Shown one piece after another: positions 1-7,265 of a stretch of DNA of 64,000 nt. The DNA lies in contig CAZWXD010000001.1 in assembly GCA_964638035.1 (NCBI GenBank), positions 124,001-188,000 of the forward strand. The letters run 5' to 3'. The notes beneath the pieces were generated by a model, which made no database searches, was not told the origin of the DNA, and was given only the letters and a program-made list of their open reading frames with translations. Both the position numbers and the translations under genes were made by a program. This DNA is from JAGGAG01 sp964638035 (GTDB lineage: Bacteria > Gemmatimonadota > Gemmatimonadetes > Gemmatimonadales > GWC2-71-9). Position 1 is the first letter of the stretch. The number at the start of each line of letters is the position of its first letter.

Positions 1-1247
1 TCGAGTTCCCGCACCTCCGAGAGCGCCTGAATGAGCCCCTCGGTGAGGCCATCGGCCAGGAGCCGCAGGGAATCCCTGCCGGGCGGACTCTGGAAGTAGA
101 GCACCGCCACCCGCTTGGCGTCGTCACCCGCGGCCGTGGCACCGGCCGAGCTGCTGCCGCCGCCTCCCGGTGCCATGAACCCCCGCGCCACCAGGCCTCC
201 CACCAGCAGGAGTGCCAGCGCGCCCACGGCGAGCCACGCCGGCCGGCGCCATGGCGGCACTGTTGCGCCGTCGGCCTGGCCTGGTACTGGCGTCGCGACC
301 CCACCTGCGCGCAGCACGCGGGCCGTGGTGCGGCGCGTGGCAATGGGGACCTGCTGGGGCGTGCGCGGTGCGCCGGAGGCGCGGCGTGCCGCGGTGCGCT
401 GGATCGCGAAATCAGACTCGCACTCCAGCAGGTCCTCGACGAGGTCGCGCATGTGCTGGTAGCGATCCGCCGGCGTCTTCTCCAGGGTGCGGAAGACGGC
501 ATCCTCCACCGCATCGGGCACCGCGGTGCGCACCACCTGCAGGCTGGGCACCTGCTCCAGGGAATGCCGGGCAATGACGGCCATGGCGTTGGGCCCGTCG
601 AAGGGCGGCTGGCCCGCCAGCAGCTCGTAGAGCACGCAGCCCAGGCTGTAGATGTCGCTGCGCCCATCCAGCTCGCCACCGAGCGATTGCTCCGGGCTCA
701 TGTAGTGCGGGGTGCCCATGGCGATGCCGGTCTCCGTCAGCTTCTGGCTCGAGGCAGACTGGAGCGCCTTGGCGATCCCGAAGTCGGCCACCAGGGCATG
801 GCCGCCCTGCACCAGGATGTTCTCCGGCTTGATGTCCCGGTGGATCACGCCGTGGGCGTGGGCGTATTCCAGCGCCTCGGCCGCCTCCCGCGTCATGCGC
901 AGTGCCTCGTCAATGGGCAGCTGGTGCTCGCGGTTGAGGCGATCGCGCAGCGACTCGCCCTCGACGAACGGCATCACATAGTAGAGGAGGCCGCCGGCCT
1001 CACCCGAGTCGTAGAGCCCCAGGATGTTGGGATGCTGCAACTGGGCGGCGACCCGGATCTCGCGGAGGAAGCGCTCGGCGCCGATGGTGGCCGACAACTC
1101 CGGCTTGAGGAGCTTGAGGGCGACAGGACGGTCGTGCTTCAGGTCCTGTGCCAGGTAGACGAACGCCATCCCACCCTGGCCCAGTGGGCGTACGATGTCA
1201 TAGTGACCAGCAAGCGCGGCCCGAAGCCGCTCTGCCTGGTCAGTCAC
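1..1247 (-). CDS. Ser/Thr protein kinase with C-terminal sensor region (partial)
   Basis: Hanks-type kinase that would phosphorylate proteins on Ser/Thr. Translating the minus strand from the GTG at 1247 gives a complete catalytic domain: glycine-rich loop GQGGMAFVY (residues 23-31), lysine 45 in VALKLLKP, catalytic HRDIKPEN (136-143), DFG (155-157) and MSPEQ (183-187). A Pro/Arg-rich linker and one membrane helix (about 325-345) follow, then the start of a domain beginning RVAVLYFQ that resembles the TolB/FlgO-like sensor part of membrane kinases. The 3' end lies outside the window, so the extracytoplasmic part is incomplete. The GTG start overlaps the 3' end of the upstream kinase gene by 8 bases, so the two are almost certainly cotranslated. 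The substrate is unknown. Confidence 0.9.
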   Translation of the reverse strand, partial: MTDQAERLRAALAGHYDIVRPLGQGGMAFVYLAQDLKHDRPVALKLLKPELSATIGAERFLREIRVAAQLQHPNILGLYDSGEAGGLLYYVMPFVEGESLRDRLNREHQLPIDEALRMTREAAEALEYAHAHGVIHRDIKPENILVQGGHALVADFGIAKALQSASSQKLTETGIAMGTPHYMSPEQSLGGELDGRSDIYSLGCVLYELLAGQPPFDGPNAMAVIARHSLEQVPSLQVVRTAVPDAVEDAVFRTLEKTPADRYQHMRDLVEDLLECESDFAIQRTAARRASGAPRTPQQVPIATRRTTARVLRAGGVATPVPGQADGATVPPWRRPAWLAVGALALLLVGGLVARGFMAPGGGGSSSAGATAAGDDAKRVAVLYFQSPPGRDSLRLLADGLTEGLIQALSEVREL

Positions 1248-2097
1248 CTCCACGGCTCACGGCTGCATCGAGGCCGAGCGCCTCCTGCATGGCGAGGGCG
1301 GACGGCCACCGGTCCGCCGGCTCCTTGGCCAGGCCGCGCGCCACCGCGGCGGCCAGCGCGGCCGGTGTTTCGGGGCGAAACGACTCCACCGGCGGAGGCT
1401 CCTCGGCGAGGTGCTTCTGCAGGACGATGCCCTCCACCTTGTGCACGAACGGCGGCCGTCCCGCGAGGCACTCGAACAGCACGCAGGCCAGGGAGTAGAG
1501 GTCGCTCCGGTGGTCGATCTCGCGCAGCCCGCGGATCTGCTCCGGACTCATGTAGGTGCAGGTGCCCAGGGCCACGCCCGAGCGGGTGAGGTGCTCCGAC
1601 GCGGATTCCATGATGGCCTTGGCGATGCCGAAGTCCAGCAGCATGGTCCGTCCGCCCGAAATCACGATGTTCTCCGGCTTGACGTCGCGGTGCACGATGT
1701 TCTGGGCGTGGGCGTGCGCCAGCGCGCCCAGAAGGTCGTTGGCGACCCGGGCCACGTCGGCGGGCGGGAGCATGCGCGAGCGGTTGAGGGCCTCCCGCAG
1801 GGTGGGCCCGGGGCAGTAGGTCATGGCGTAGTACACCACCCAGTCGCGCTCGCCCGAGTCGAGCAGCGTGGCGATGCTGGGGTGGTCGAGCCGGCCGGCC
1901 AGGCGAACCTCCCGCAGGAAGCGGTCGGCCGCCACCGTCACGGCAAGTTCCGGGTGCAGCACCTTGAGGGCGACCTCGGTGCCCGCCTCGTTCCGGGCCA
2001 GGAAGACGCGCGCGCCGCCGCCCCGGCCGATCTCCCGTTCGAGGGTGTACAGCGTGCCCAGGGCCTGTTGCACCGCAGCGAGGATGTCTCGCGCCAC
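1240..2097 (-). CDS. Ser/Thr protein kinase, cytoplasmic
   Basis: A 285-residue kinase consisting of little more than the catalytic domain: loop GRGGGARVF (24-32), lysine 45 (VALKVL), HRDVKPEN (136-143), DFG (155-157), MSPEQ (183-187). No membrane helix or sensor domain is visible, unlike the membrane kinase encoded just downstream, which it overlaps by 8 bases. The two catalytic domains align residue for residue over the key motifs, so they look like a tandem duplication that diverged. It could phosphorylate the neighbouring kinase or share its substrates; that is inference. It follows xdhC by 12 bases and may be cotranscribed with the molybdenum-enzyme accessory genes. Confidence 0.9.
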   Translation of the reverse strand: MARDILAAVQQALGTLYTLEREIGRGGGARVFLARNEAGTEVALKVLHPELAVTVAADRFLREVRLAGRLDHPSIATLLDSGERDWVVYYAMTYCPGPTLREALNRSRMLPPADVARVANDLLGALAHAHAQNIVHRDVKPENIVISGGRTMLLDFGIAKAIMESASEHLTRSGVALGTCTYMSPEQIRGLREIDHRSDLYSLACVLFECLAGRPPFVHKVEGIVLQKHLAEEPPPVESFRPETPAALAAAVARGLAKEPADRWPSALAMQEALGLDAAVSRGGD

Positions 2098-2109
2098 TAG
2101 CCCTCCGCG

Positions 2110-3213
2110 TCAGCGTCGCACACTGGTGAGCGGCGCACCACTGCCACCGTGCCGCGTGGCAGTCACCTCGGCCAGGATCGCCAGCGCCACCTCCATGGGA
2201 TGGCGTCCACCCAGGTCGAGGCCCACCGGGCCGCGCAGCCGGGCCAGGTCGGCATCACCGAAGCCCGCGGCGCGAAGGCGGTCCCGTCGCTTCTGCTGCG
2301 TACTGCGCGACCCGATCGCTCCCACGTACGGGGCAGGGGAGCGAAGCGCCAGCTCCGTGGCCGGCTCGTCGAACTTCGGGTCATGCGAGAGCAGCACGAC
2401 ATAGGTATTGGCGTCGAGCCCGATCCGCCCGAAGGCCTCGTCGGGCCATCCCAGCACCAGTTCATCCGCATGGGGGAAGCGCTCGCGGGTGAGCCACGCC
2501 GCACGGCCATCGGCCACGTAGGTGCGATACGGGAGCTGCCGGGCGAGGAGTGTCAGCGCCTGTGCAACGTGCACGCCGCCGAAGATCACGAGCTTGGGCT
2601 GCCGGGCGAAGACTTCCAGCAGCACGTGCACCTCGCCGCCGGGCGCAGCCAGCACCACGGTGTCGCTGGTGCCCCGGGCCAGGGCAGCCTGTGCTGCCGA
2701 CTCCAGCTCGGGCAGCACGGCATCGAGCTCGAGTTCGGCGCGCCGGGCCATGTCGAGGGGTGCACCCACCGGTGGCAGGATCGGCTCCCGGGTGCCGTCG
2801 TCGCGAAGCACCCAACTGGCGCCGAGGGGTGCGGTGGGCGACTGGATCACGGTAGAGACGACCACGCCACCCTCGCCGCGCGCCGCTTCGGTCACCGCCA
2901 TGCGTACGCCCGGCTCCACCAGCACGGAGATGGTCCCGCCGCACGACAGGCCAACCGCCCAGGCGTCGTCGTCGGTCACCCCGTAGGTCACCAGCCTGGG
3001 AGTGCCACGCTCGATGGCCTCGGCCACCTCGGTCGCGACAGCATTCTCCACGCACCCGCCCGAGACCGACCCGAGCATCGCACCCGATGGTGTCGCCAGC
3101 ATCACGGAGCCGGCGGGACGCGGCGCACTCCCCCAGACGCGCGTGACCACCGCACGGCCAATGGGCTCGTTGCGAGCGACCAGCCGCTGGTAATCGGAGA
3201 GTTCAGCGAACAT
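2110..3213 (-). CDS. xdhC: XdhC/CoxI family molybdenum hydroxylase maturation protein
   Basis: XdhC-type proteins bind molybdenum cofactor, help its sulfuration and insert it into xanthine dehydrogenase or CO dehydrogenase-type enzymes. Seen here: the N-terminal XdhC/CoxI domain with GSVSGGCVEN (Cys about 54) and a second conserved Cys in GLSCGG (about 91). A C-terminal Rossmann domain follows with VIFGGVHVAQAL (about 209-220), LSHDPKFD (about 275-282) and GAIGSR (about 298-303). The length fits the fused two-domain family. Two ATGs (3216, 3213) are possible. A TATATT hexamer at 3225-3220 would place the transcript start on or next to 3213, so a leaderless mRNA is plausible. It follows CoxG-like and MobA-like genes in the same direction. 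Confidence 0.88.
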   Translation of the reverse strand: MFAELSDYQRLVARNEPIGRAVVTRVWGSAPRPAGSVMLATPSGAMLGSVSGGCVENAVATEVAEAIERGTPRLVTYGVTDDDAWAVGLSCGGTISVLVEPGVRMAVTEAARGEGGVVVSTVIQSPTAPLGASWVLRDDGTREPILPPVGAPLDMARRAELELDAVLPELESAAQAALARGTSDTVVLAAPGGEVHVLLEVFARQPKLVIFGGVHVAQALTLLARQLPYRTYVADGRAAWLTRERFPHADELVLGWPDEAFGRIGLDANTYVVLLSHDPKFDEPATELALRSPAPYVGAIGSRSTQQKRRDRLRAAGFGDADLARLRGPVGLDLGGRHPMEVALAILAEVTATRHGGSGAPLTSVRR

Positions 3214-3219
3214 CATCGC

Positions 3220-3225
3220 AATATA
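3220..3225 (-). promoter_or_regulatory. Candidate -10 element of xdhC
   Basis: TATATT lies three bases before the first of two adjacent ATG codons, with no Shine-Dalgarno sequence between them. Spacing to the second ATG matches a leaderless transcript. No convincing -35 box was seen. Confidence 0.35.
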
Positions 3226-3256
3226 CCGCAGGGAGCGAGGGGCGCTGGCACCGGCG

Positions 3257-3703
3257 TCAGGTACTCACGCGCTGGGCAAAGTCGAGCCAGAACCGCTCGA
3301 CCACCTTGCGTGCCGCACCCTCCACGAGCCCGCCAAGGCCGGTGAGCGGTCCGTCGATGTCGCAGTCGCAGGTCCAGTGCATGGTGGTGCGTCGCGGGGC
3401 TGGCTCCTCCAGCCGGATGCTGGCCGCCAGGTTCACGGTGGAGCCGGCCGCGGCACCGCGTGCGGTGAGGGTGGCGCGCTCCGGGGGGACCAGGTTGGAG
3501 GCTTCCACGTCGAGGGTGAACTGGAGCCGCAGGGCGCCGACCCCAAAGCCGGAGATCACCCGGTAGTGCGTGGGGTCCACCTGCTCCACCGCCTCGACGC
3601 CGGGTGTCGCCGCCGCCATGAAGGCGGGATCCATCAGCTTCTCCCACACGAGGGTCCGGGGTGCCATCGCCTCGGGGGAGCCTGCGAAGGACAGGTGCAT
3701 CAC
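3257..3703 (-). CDS. coxG: CoxG-like SRPBCC-fold protein
   Basis: A 148-residue protein with the CoxG/SRPBCC signature: N-terminal LSFAGSPEAM, PGVEAVEQVDPTHYRV (about 35-50), then alternating beta strands and a final helix. CoxG proteins accompany aerobic CO dehydrogenases and are thought to help anchor or recruit the enzyme at the membrane. The usual C-terminal anchor extension is absent here, so it is the short form. It starts GTG-ATG and overlaps the stop of the MobA-like gene by 4 bases; either codon could be used. Together with XdhC and a MobA-like protein it forms an accessory module for a molybdenum hydroxylase, but no catalytic subunits lie in the window. Confidence 0.82.
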   Translation of the reverse strand: MMHLSFAGSPEAMAPRTLVWEKLMDPAFMAAATPGVEAVEQVDPTHYRVISGFGVGALRLQFTLDVEASNLVPPERATLTARGAAAGSTVNLAASIRLEEPAPRRTTMHWTCDCDIDGPLTGLGGLVEGAARKVVERFWLDFAQRVST

Positions 3704-4320
3704 GCGGTGTCTCCCTGGTCGAGCGCGGCCAGGTCCGCGCGCGTGTTGACCTCCGGATTGTCGCCGTCCACGCCCAGCAGCTCAGCGTTGCCCAGCAGTG
3801 CGCCGAGTCCGTGGTCACTGGTCAGGCTGTCAATCTCATCCCAGAGCACCCGGTCCAGCAGCACCGGGTGTCCCGGCGTTTCGGGCGCGCCGGCATAGTG
3901 GGGCCGGAGGCAGGCGGCACCGGTCGCTCGCCACCGCCGCACCAGGGCAGCCATGACATCGGGCCGGATGGTGGGCTGGTCGCCCAGCACCACCAGCAGC
4001 GCAGCGGGGCCGAGGGGGGCTGCTCGGCGAACCGCAGCCAGGCCGGAGCGGAGGCTCCATCCCATTCCACGGTGGGCTTCAGGTGCCAGGACGGTGCGGG
4101 CACCGAGTGAGGCTGCTACCTGGGTGGCGGGTGCGTGCGGCCCGGGCGCCACCACATACGAGGCGCGGATTGTCCCCGCTGCCTCAGCGGCCTGTACCGC
4201 GGCGATCACATGTGCCAGCACCGGGCGGCCGCGCCAGGGGGCGCTGAGCTTGTCCCCGCCAAACCGCGTCGCGCGCCCACCGGCCAGGATGATGGCGAAG
4301 GCCGGCGCGGCAGGGTGCAT
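3700..4320 (-). CDS. MobA/MocA-like molybdopterin nucleotidyltransferase
   Basis: An NTP-transferase of 206 residues starting at the ATG at 4320. It has the nucleotide-binding signature ILAGGRATRFGGDK (11-24) and the family pattern LVVLGDQPTI (about 105-114), with the Asp that binds metal in GDQP. Members of this group (MocA, MobA) attach CMP or GMP to molybdopterin. Its position ahead of CoxG-like and XdhC-like genes fits the cytosine-dinucleotide cofactor used by CO dehydrogenase-type enzymes, which favours MocA-like activity. That is inferred from context. It is first in the minus-strand unit that runs through CoxG, XdhC and two kinases. An upstream extension to 4437 is open but has no family similarity. 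Confidence 0.82.
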   Translation of the reverse strand: MHPAAPAFAIILAGGRATRFGGDKLSAPWRGRPVLAHVIAAVQAAEAAGTIRASYVVAPGPHAPATQVAASLGARTVLAPEAHRGMGWSLRSGLAAVRRAAPLGPAALLVVLGDQPTIRPDVMAALVRRWRATGAACLRPHYAGAPETPGHPVLLDRVLWDEIDSLTSDHGLGALLGNAELLGVDGDNPEVNTRADLAALDQGDTA

Positions 4321-4408
4321 TGGCGGTCTCCGTGAGGTGGTGGGATGTACGGGCTGGCGTGGCTGGCGACCCCGGGTTTCCCCGCGGTCGGGGCAACGTC
4401 CCAACCTA

Positions 4409-4437
4409 TTGACCGGGGGTCGCGGGTGCCATAGCAT
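4409..4437 (+). promoter_or_regulatory. Promoter of tRNA-Asn
   Basis: TTGACC (4409-4414), a 17-base spacer and TAGCAT (4432-4437), about 30 bases before the tRNA. The layout matches the promoters in front of tRNA-Ala and tRNA-Gln in this window. Confidence 0.55.
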
Positions 4438-4466
4438 GCGGTCCCGCCTGGGCCAGGCGGTGTCAG

Positions 4467-4539
4467 TGGGGTGTAGCTCAACAGGCAGAGCGCCCGGCTG
4501 TTAACCGGGAGGTTGCTGGTTCGACCCCAGCCGCCCCAG
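4467..4539 (+). tRNA. tRNA-Asn (anticodon GTT)
   Basis: A 73-nt cloverleaf: acceptor TGGGGTG pairs with CGCCCCA (4532-4538), D arm TAGCTCAACAGGCAGAG, anticodon stem CCCGG/CCGGG around the loop CTGTTAA (anticodon GTT), T stem GCTGG/CCAGC with loop TTCGACC, discriminator G. CCA is not encoded. The left edge of a mobile islet lies at its 3' end. Confidence 0.95.
4513..4532 (+). repeat. Left att-like repeat within tRNA-Asn T arm
   Basis: TTGCTGGTTCGACCCCAGCC, the T arm of tRNA-Asn, recurs at 7230-7249 with 18 of 20 bases identical. tRNA 3' halves are classic integration sites, and the two copies bracket all the insertion-sequence remnants of the region. Confidence 0.5.
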
Positions 4540-4640
4540 TATCCCCCCTCAGAAATGCCCTCGGCTCCTGGTCGAGGATCATTGACTGCCAGAATCCCCC
4601 GCCCCCGAACCGGTCGCACCGGCAAGCGCTTCGTGACGCC

Positions 4641-5226
4641 GCGCTGATGATCCGTGAGCGCCCAGCGGAAGTGGAGGACCGCGCCGTGCCGGGCCACTGG
4701 GAAGGTGACCTCATGCTCGGGCTCGAGCGTTCGGCCATCGGGACGCTGGTCGAGCGCACCTCCCGATTCACCCTGCTGCTGCACCTCCCGCGCCTGCCGG
4801 GGAATGCGCACCACCGACACGAAGAACGGAGCGCCGCTCGCGGGGCACGGCGCGGCGGCGGTCCGCGACGCGATCACCTGCGCGTTACGCACGCTGCCGA
4901 CGCAACTCCGCCGCTCCCTGACGTGGGATCAAGGCGCGGAACTCGCAGCGCACGCCCAGCTCCACATCGACACGGGCCTGGCGATCTACTTCTGCGATCC
5001 GCAGAGCCCGTGGCAGCGGGGGACGAACGAGCACACCAATGGCCTCCTCCGCCAGTACTTTCCCAAGGGCACCGACCTGAGCGTCCATTCGGCCGCCGAG
5101 CTGACGGCGGTCGCCCTGGCCCTGAACACGCGCCCCCGGAAGACGCTCAGGTGGCGCACCCCTGCAGAAGCCCTGAACGACTTCATACGATTACCGCAGG
5201 ACAACCCTGTTGCGACGACCGGTTGA
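4641..5226 (+). pseudogene. IS30-family transposase remnant, 5'-truncated and frameshifted
   Basis: Two reading frames together reproduce the C-terminal catalytic half of an IS30 transposase. The first carries VPGHWEGDLMLG and IGTLVERTSRFTLLLH (from about 4647). The second continues with TKNGAPLAGHG, SLTWDQGAEL, CDPQSPWQRGTNEHTNGLL and ALNTRPRKTL up to the stop at 5226. The switch occurs near 4800, so a single frameshift breaks the gene. The N-terminal DNA-binding half is missing and no start or left inverted repeat was found. The DDE-type residues D (GDL), D (WDQG) and E (GTNE) are still readable. The element cannot be autonomous. Confidence 0.85.
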
Positions 5227-5371
5227 GTCCGGGCACCACACCCCGACCGAAGCCCGGCGCGACCTCTTTCAGTACCTCGAAGGCTGGTGCAACCAGCACC
5301 GGCGCCACTCCGCCCTCGGCAACCAGTCACCCGTCAACTACGAACGCGTGATGCTGGCCCGGGCAGCGTGA
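5222..5371 (+). pseudogene. IS3-family transposase C-terminal fragment
   Basis: The last 49 codons of an IS3-type OrfB are open and end in TGA at 5369-5371. Recognisable motifs are TPTEARRDLFQYLEGW, NQHRRHSALG and SPVNYER, typical of the C-terminus of the rve integrase domain. The rest of the element is absent. It abuts the IS30 remnant directly, overlapping its stop by a few bases, so one element probably inserted into or recombined with the other before both decayed. Confidence 0.8.
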
Positions 5372-5518
5372 GATCCCAAGACGCTACCTCTCCACGAAAG
5401 CGGGTGAACTCCACTGCTGGTATAGGTCATTCGTCCTATTGACGAAGCGCCGGCCAAGAGGCACCCTTCAGTAAGCCAACGACACAATGAGAGTTCCCGC
5501 ACCTTGGAGGAGTACCAA

Positions 5519-6199
5519 ATGCGGCTGCGTACGACATCGACGTACTTTGCAGCGGCAGGGCTGGTGCTGTTTGCGGCTGCATGCTCCGAACCAGATCAGT
5601 CTGGCGGGCCAAGCAACGCAGAGCATGGCGCCGGGGTGGTGGCTGTTGTTGGTGAGAATAGGGCCATACTCATCCCGGTGGCAGATAGCACGCGAGCCAT
5701 ACTGGCCGGGCTGTGGCTTCGAAGCCGGGGTGGCGTGGGCGTTCCGGGCATTGAGCGCATGGTAGGAACCGCTCCTGATGGAGCGGTGATCGTCTCGGAG
5801 GTTACCAGAGGCGAAGACGGGCGAATTGTTGGCCTTCGCACGATAAGGAACGGAGTTGCTCTTCTGGAGAGTGTGATTGGCAGCGACGGGCGCGCTAGTC
5901 ATCGCGTCGGGGGCGGACGGATCAAGATAGACGCGTCACTTGCTGGCGTTCAGGTCGGTCTCAGCGATATCGCCAGGGCCACGGCCCCCGGAGGAGGGGG
6001 AGGCCAGGATGATTGTGCCTTGGCGACTGCCGCATACTACCTTGCTTGGGGGACTTTACTCTTGGTAGTCGCGACGACACCACTTGATCCTACCCCGCTT
6101 CAGTTGCTAGGCATAGCTTTGGCGGCAGCGAACGCCGCGAACGCGCAAGCGAACATGCACTTTTGGTGCAATCAGCAGCAGGGGGGAGGAACGCCGTAA
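5519..6199 (+). CDS. Predicted lipoprotein of unknown function
   Basis: I do not recognise this 226-residue protein. The start at 5519 is supported by TTGGAGGAG eight bases upstream. It begins with an Arg-bearing signal peptide and a lipobox ending LFAAAC (Cys about 22), so it should be a lipid-anchored envelope protein. The middle alternates short beta-like stretches; the C-terminal third is hydrophobic (AWGTLLLVVATTPLD) and ends with a Cys. The DNA is less GC-rich than its surroundings and lies between insertion-sequence remnants, which suggests it is transferred cargo. The stop is three bases before the next gene, so the two are probably cotranscribed. Confidence 0.65.
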   Translation: MRLRTTSTYFAAAGLVLFAAACSEPDQSGGPSNAEHGAGVVAVVGENRAILIPVADSTRAILAGLWLRSRGGVGVPGIERMVGTAPDGAVIVSEVTRGEDGRIVGLRTIRNGVALLESVIGSDGRASHRVGGGRIKIDASLAGVQVGLSDIARATAPGGGGGQDDCALATAAYYLAWGTLLLVVATTPLDPTPLQLLGIALAAANAANAQANMHFWCNQQQGGGTP

Positions 6200-6201
6200 T
6201 C

Positions 6202-6531
6202 ATGCTTAGAACAACCCTTGGTCGCGTTGTACTTGCCGGGTTGCTCATTGTCCTGGTGTATGGTGCAGGTAGGGCCTTGCCGATTGGGCCCGGCAGTGGT
6301 CGCAGCATCCGTGTCGTTGGCGGGCTATTAGCTCTTGGCGCAGCTGTGCTGTTTGTCGTGCTGCAGGCTCGCCGACGCATTTGGCCCGAGGTCCTGCCCG
6401 TGCTGGGGTTCGTCGGGTGCGGCGTTGCTTACGCGGTTGGAAACCAGACGGGCGTCTTCCTCGCCAACGCCGCTGCACTTGTCCTGGTTGCCTGTTTTGG
6501 TATGCTGGTCAGAAGGGCGAATCCCAAGTGA
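6202..6531 (+). CDS. Small membrane protein of unknown function
   Basis: A 109-residue protein starting at 6202, preceded by GGGAGGA. Three to four hydrophobic segments are visible: residues about 8-25 (VVLAGLLIVLVYGAG), 36-55 (VVGGLLALGAAVLFVVL) and 62-102 (LPVLGFVGCGVAYAVG, then ANAAALVLVACFGMLV). A short Arg/Lys tail (RRANPK) follows, consistent with the positive-inside rule. No family was recognised. It immediately follows the predicted lipoprotein and ends shortly before an IS256-type element, so the pair may be the only non-transposon cargo of the islet. Confidence 0.6.
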   Translation: MLRTTLGRVVLAGLLIVLVYGAGRALPIGPGSGRSIRVVGGLLALGAAVLFVVLQARRRIWPEVLPVLGFVGCGVAYAVGNQTGVFLANAAALVLVACFGMLVRRANPK

Positions 6532-6595
6532 GCGGGACGGGCAAGGCAGCCTGCTGAAGACAGCCTTGGCTCCTTGGCGTTGGGGGCACCTGCGC

Positions 6596-7172
6596 GGGGA
6601 CTGTCAGAAAGTCTGTGTATGAGCCATATCCCATGAGAAGGAGGGAGGGAGTATGGCTCGGACACCGAAGCGCCCGTTGGGGTTCACGGATGCCGCCCTG
6701 GATGAGTTGCTGCAGGGGGCCCGGTCACCGGAGGAGCTGGACGAGGTCTTTCGCACGCTGAAGCGGGCGATGACCGAGCGGATCCTGCGGGCCGAACTGA
6801 CGGACCATCTGGGGTACCCCGAGGGCGGCGACCGCCCGTTGGGCGAGGGCAACGCCCGCAACGGGACCACGCCCAAGACGGTGCTGACCGACGCGGGGGC
6901 GTTGCCTCTGGCGATCCGGCTCCTCTACTCGACCAATGCGATCGAGAGCCTGCACCGCATCCTGCGCCAGGCCCTCAAGGTGCGCGGCCACTTCCCCACG
7001 GACGACGCCGCCAGCAAGCTCCTCTATCTCGCGCTCCGGAACGCCACGCTCCGCCTCGCGCCACCCCATCACGGGATGGTCGCCATGCAGCACATTACCC
7101 TGTTGTTCGGGGACCGGGTGCCAAGCGCCCGATGATCACCACGGCTCATACACAGACTATCGGACACTCCCC
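6596..7172 (+). mobile_element. Internally deleted IS256-type element with intact ends
   Basis: Terminal inverted repeats lie at 6597-6625 and 7143-7171 and match at 26 of 29 positions; both contain GTCTGTGTATGAGCC. One further G/C pair extends them to 6596/7172. Between them is a transposase gene that kept its two ends but lost the middle. With both termini present the element could be moved by a transposase supplied elsewhere, like a miniature element. No clear target-site duplication is visible. Confidence 0.8.
6653..7135 (+). pseudogene. IS256-family transposase with in-frame internal deletion
   Basis: The 160-residue frame joins an N-terminal part (residues 1 to about 80: SPEELDEVFRTLKRAMTERI, ELTDHLGYPEG, NARNGTTPKTVLTDAG) to a C-terminal part from about residue 83 (IRLLYSTNAIESLHRILRQ, ASKLLYLALRN). 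Intact mutator/IS256 transposases are around 400 residues. The central segment holding the two catalytic aspartates is missing, while the STNAIES motif near the third acidic residue remains. The start at 6653 follows AGGAGGGAG. The protein should be catalytically dead but might still bind the inverted repeats. Confidence 0.85.
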
Positions 7173-7229
7173 CGCGCACTTGCCCTTTGGCAGCCCTGAT
7201 GCTCACCATGGCCGATAGAGAAGAGTAGC

Positions 7230-7249
7230 TTGCTGGCTCGGCCCCAGCC
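7230..7249 (+). repeat. Right att-like repeat
   Basis: TTGCTGGCTCGGCCCCAGCC matches the tRNA-Asn T arm at 4513-4532 at 18 of 20 positions. It sits just after the last insertion-sequence remnant and just before the multicopper oxidase gene. A few bases further upstream also agree (AG-TTGCTGG). Confidence 0.5.
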
Positions 7250-7265
7250 AAGCCACTTTCCCACC

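Noticed and set aside
5430..5446. TTCGTC-CTATT-GACGAA inverted repeat after the IS3 remnant, as a terminal repeat or terminator
   Set aside because: Arms of six bases only, no partner at the other side of the remnant and no T tract; could be chance.
6588..7180. Target-site duplication around the IS256-type element
   Set aside because: The eight bases on each side (ACCTGCGC and CGCGCACT for ends at 6596/7172) do not match; only a GCGC is shared.
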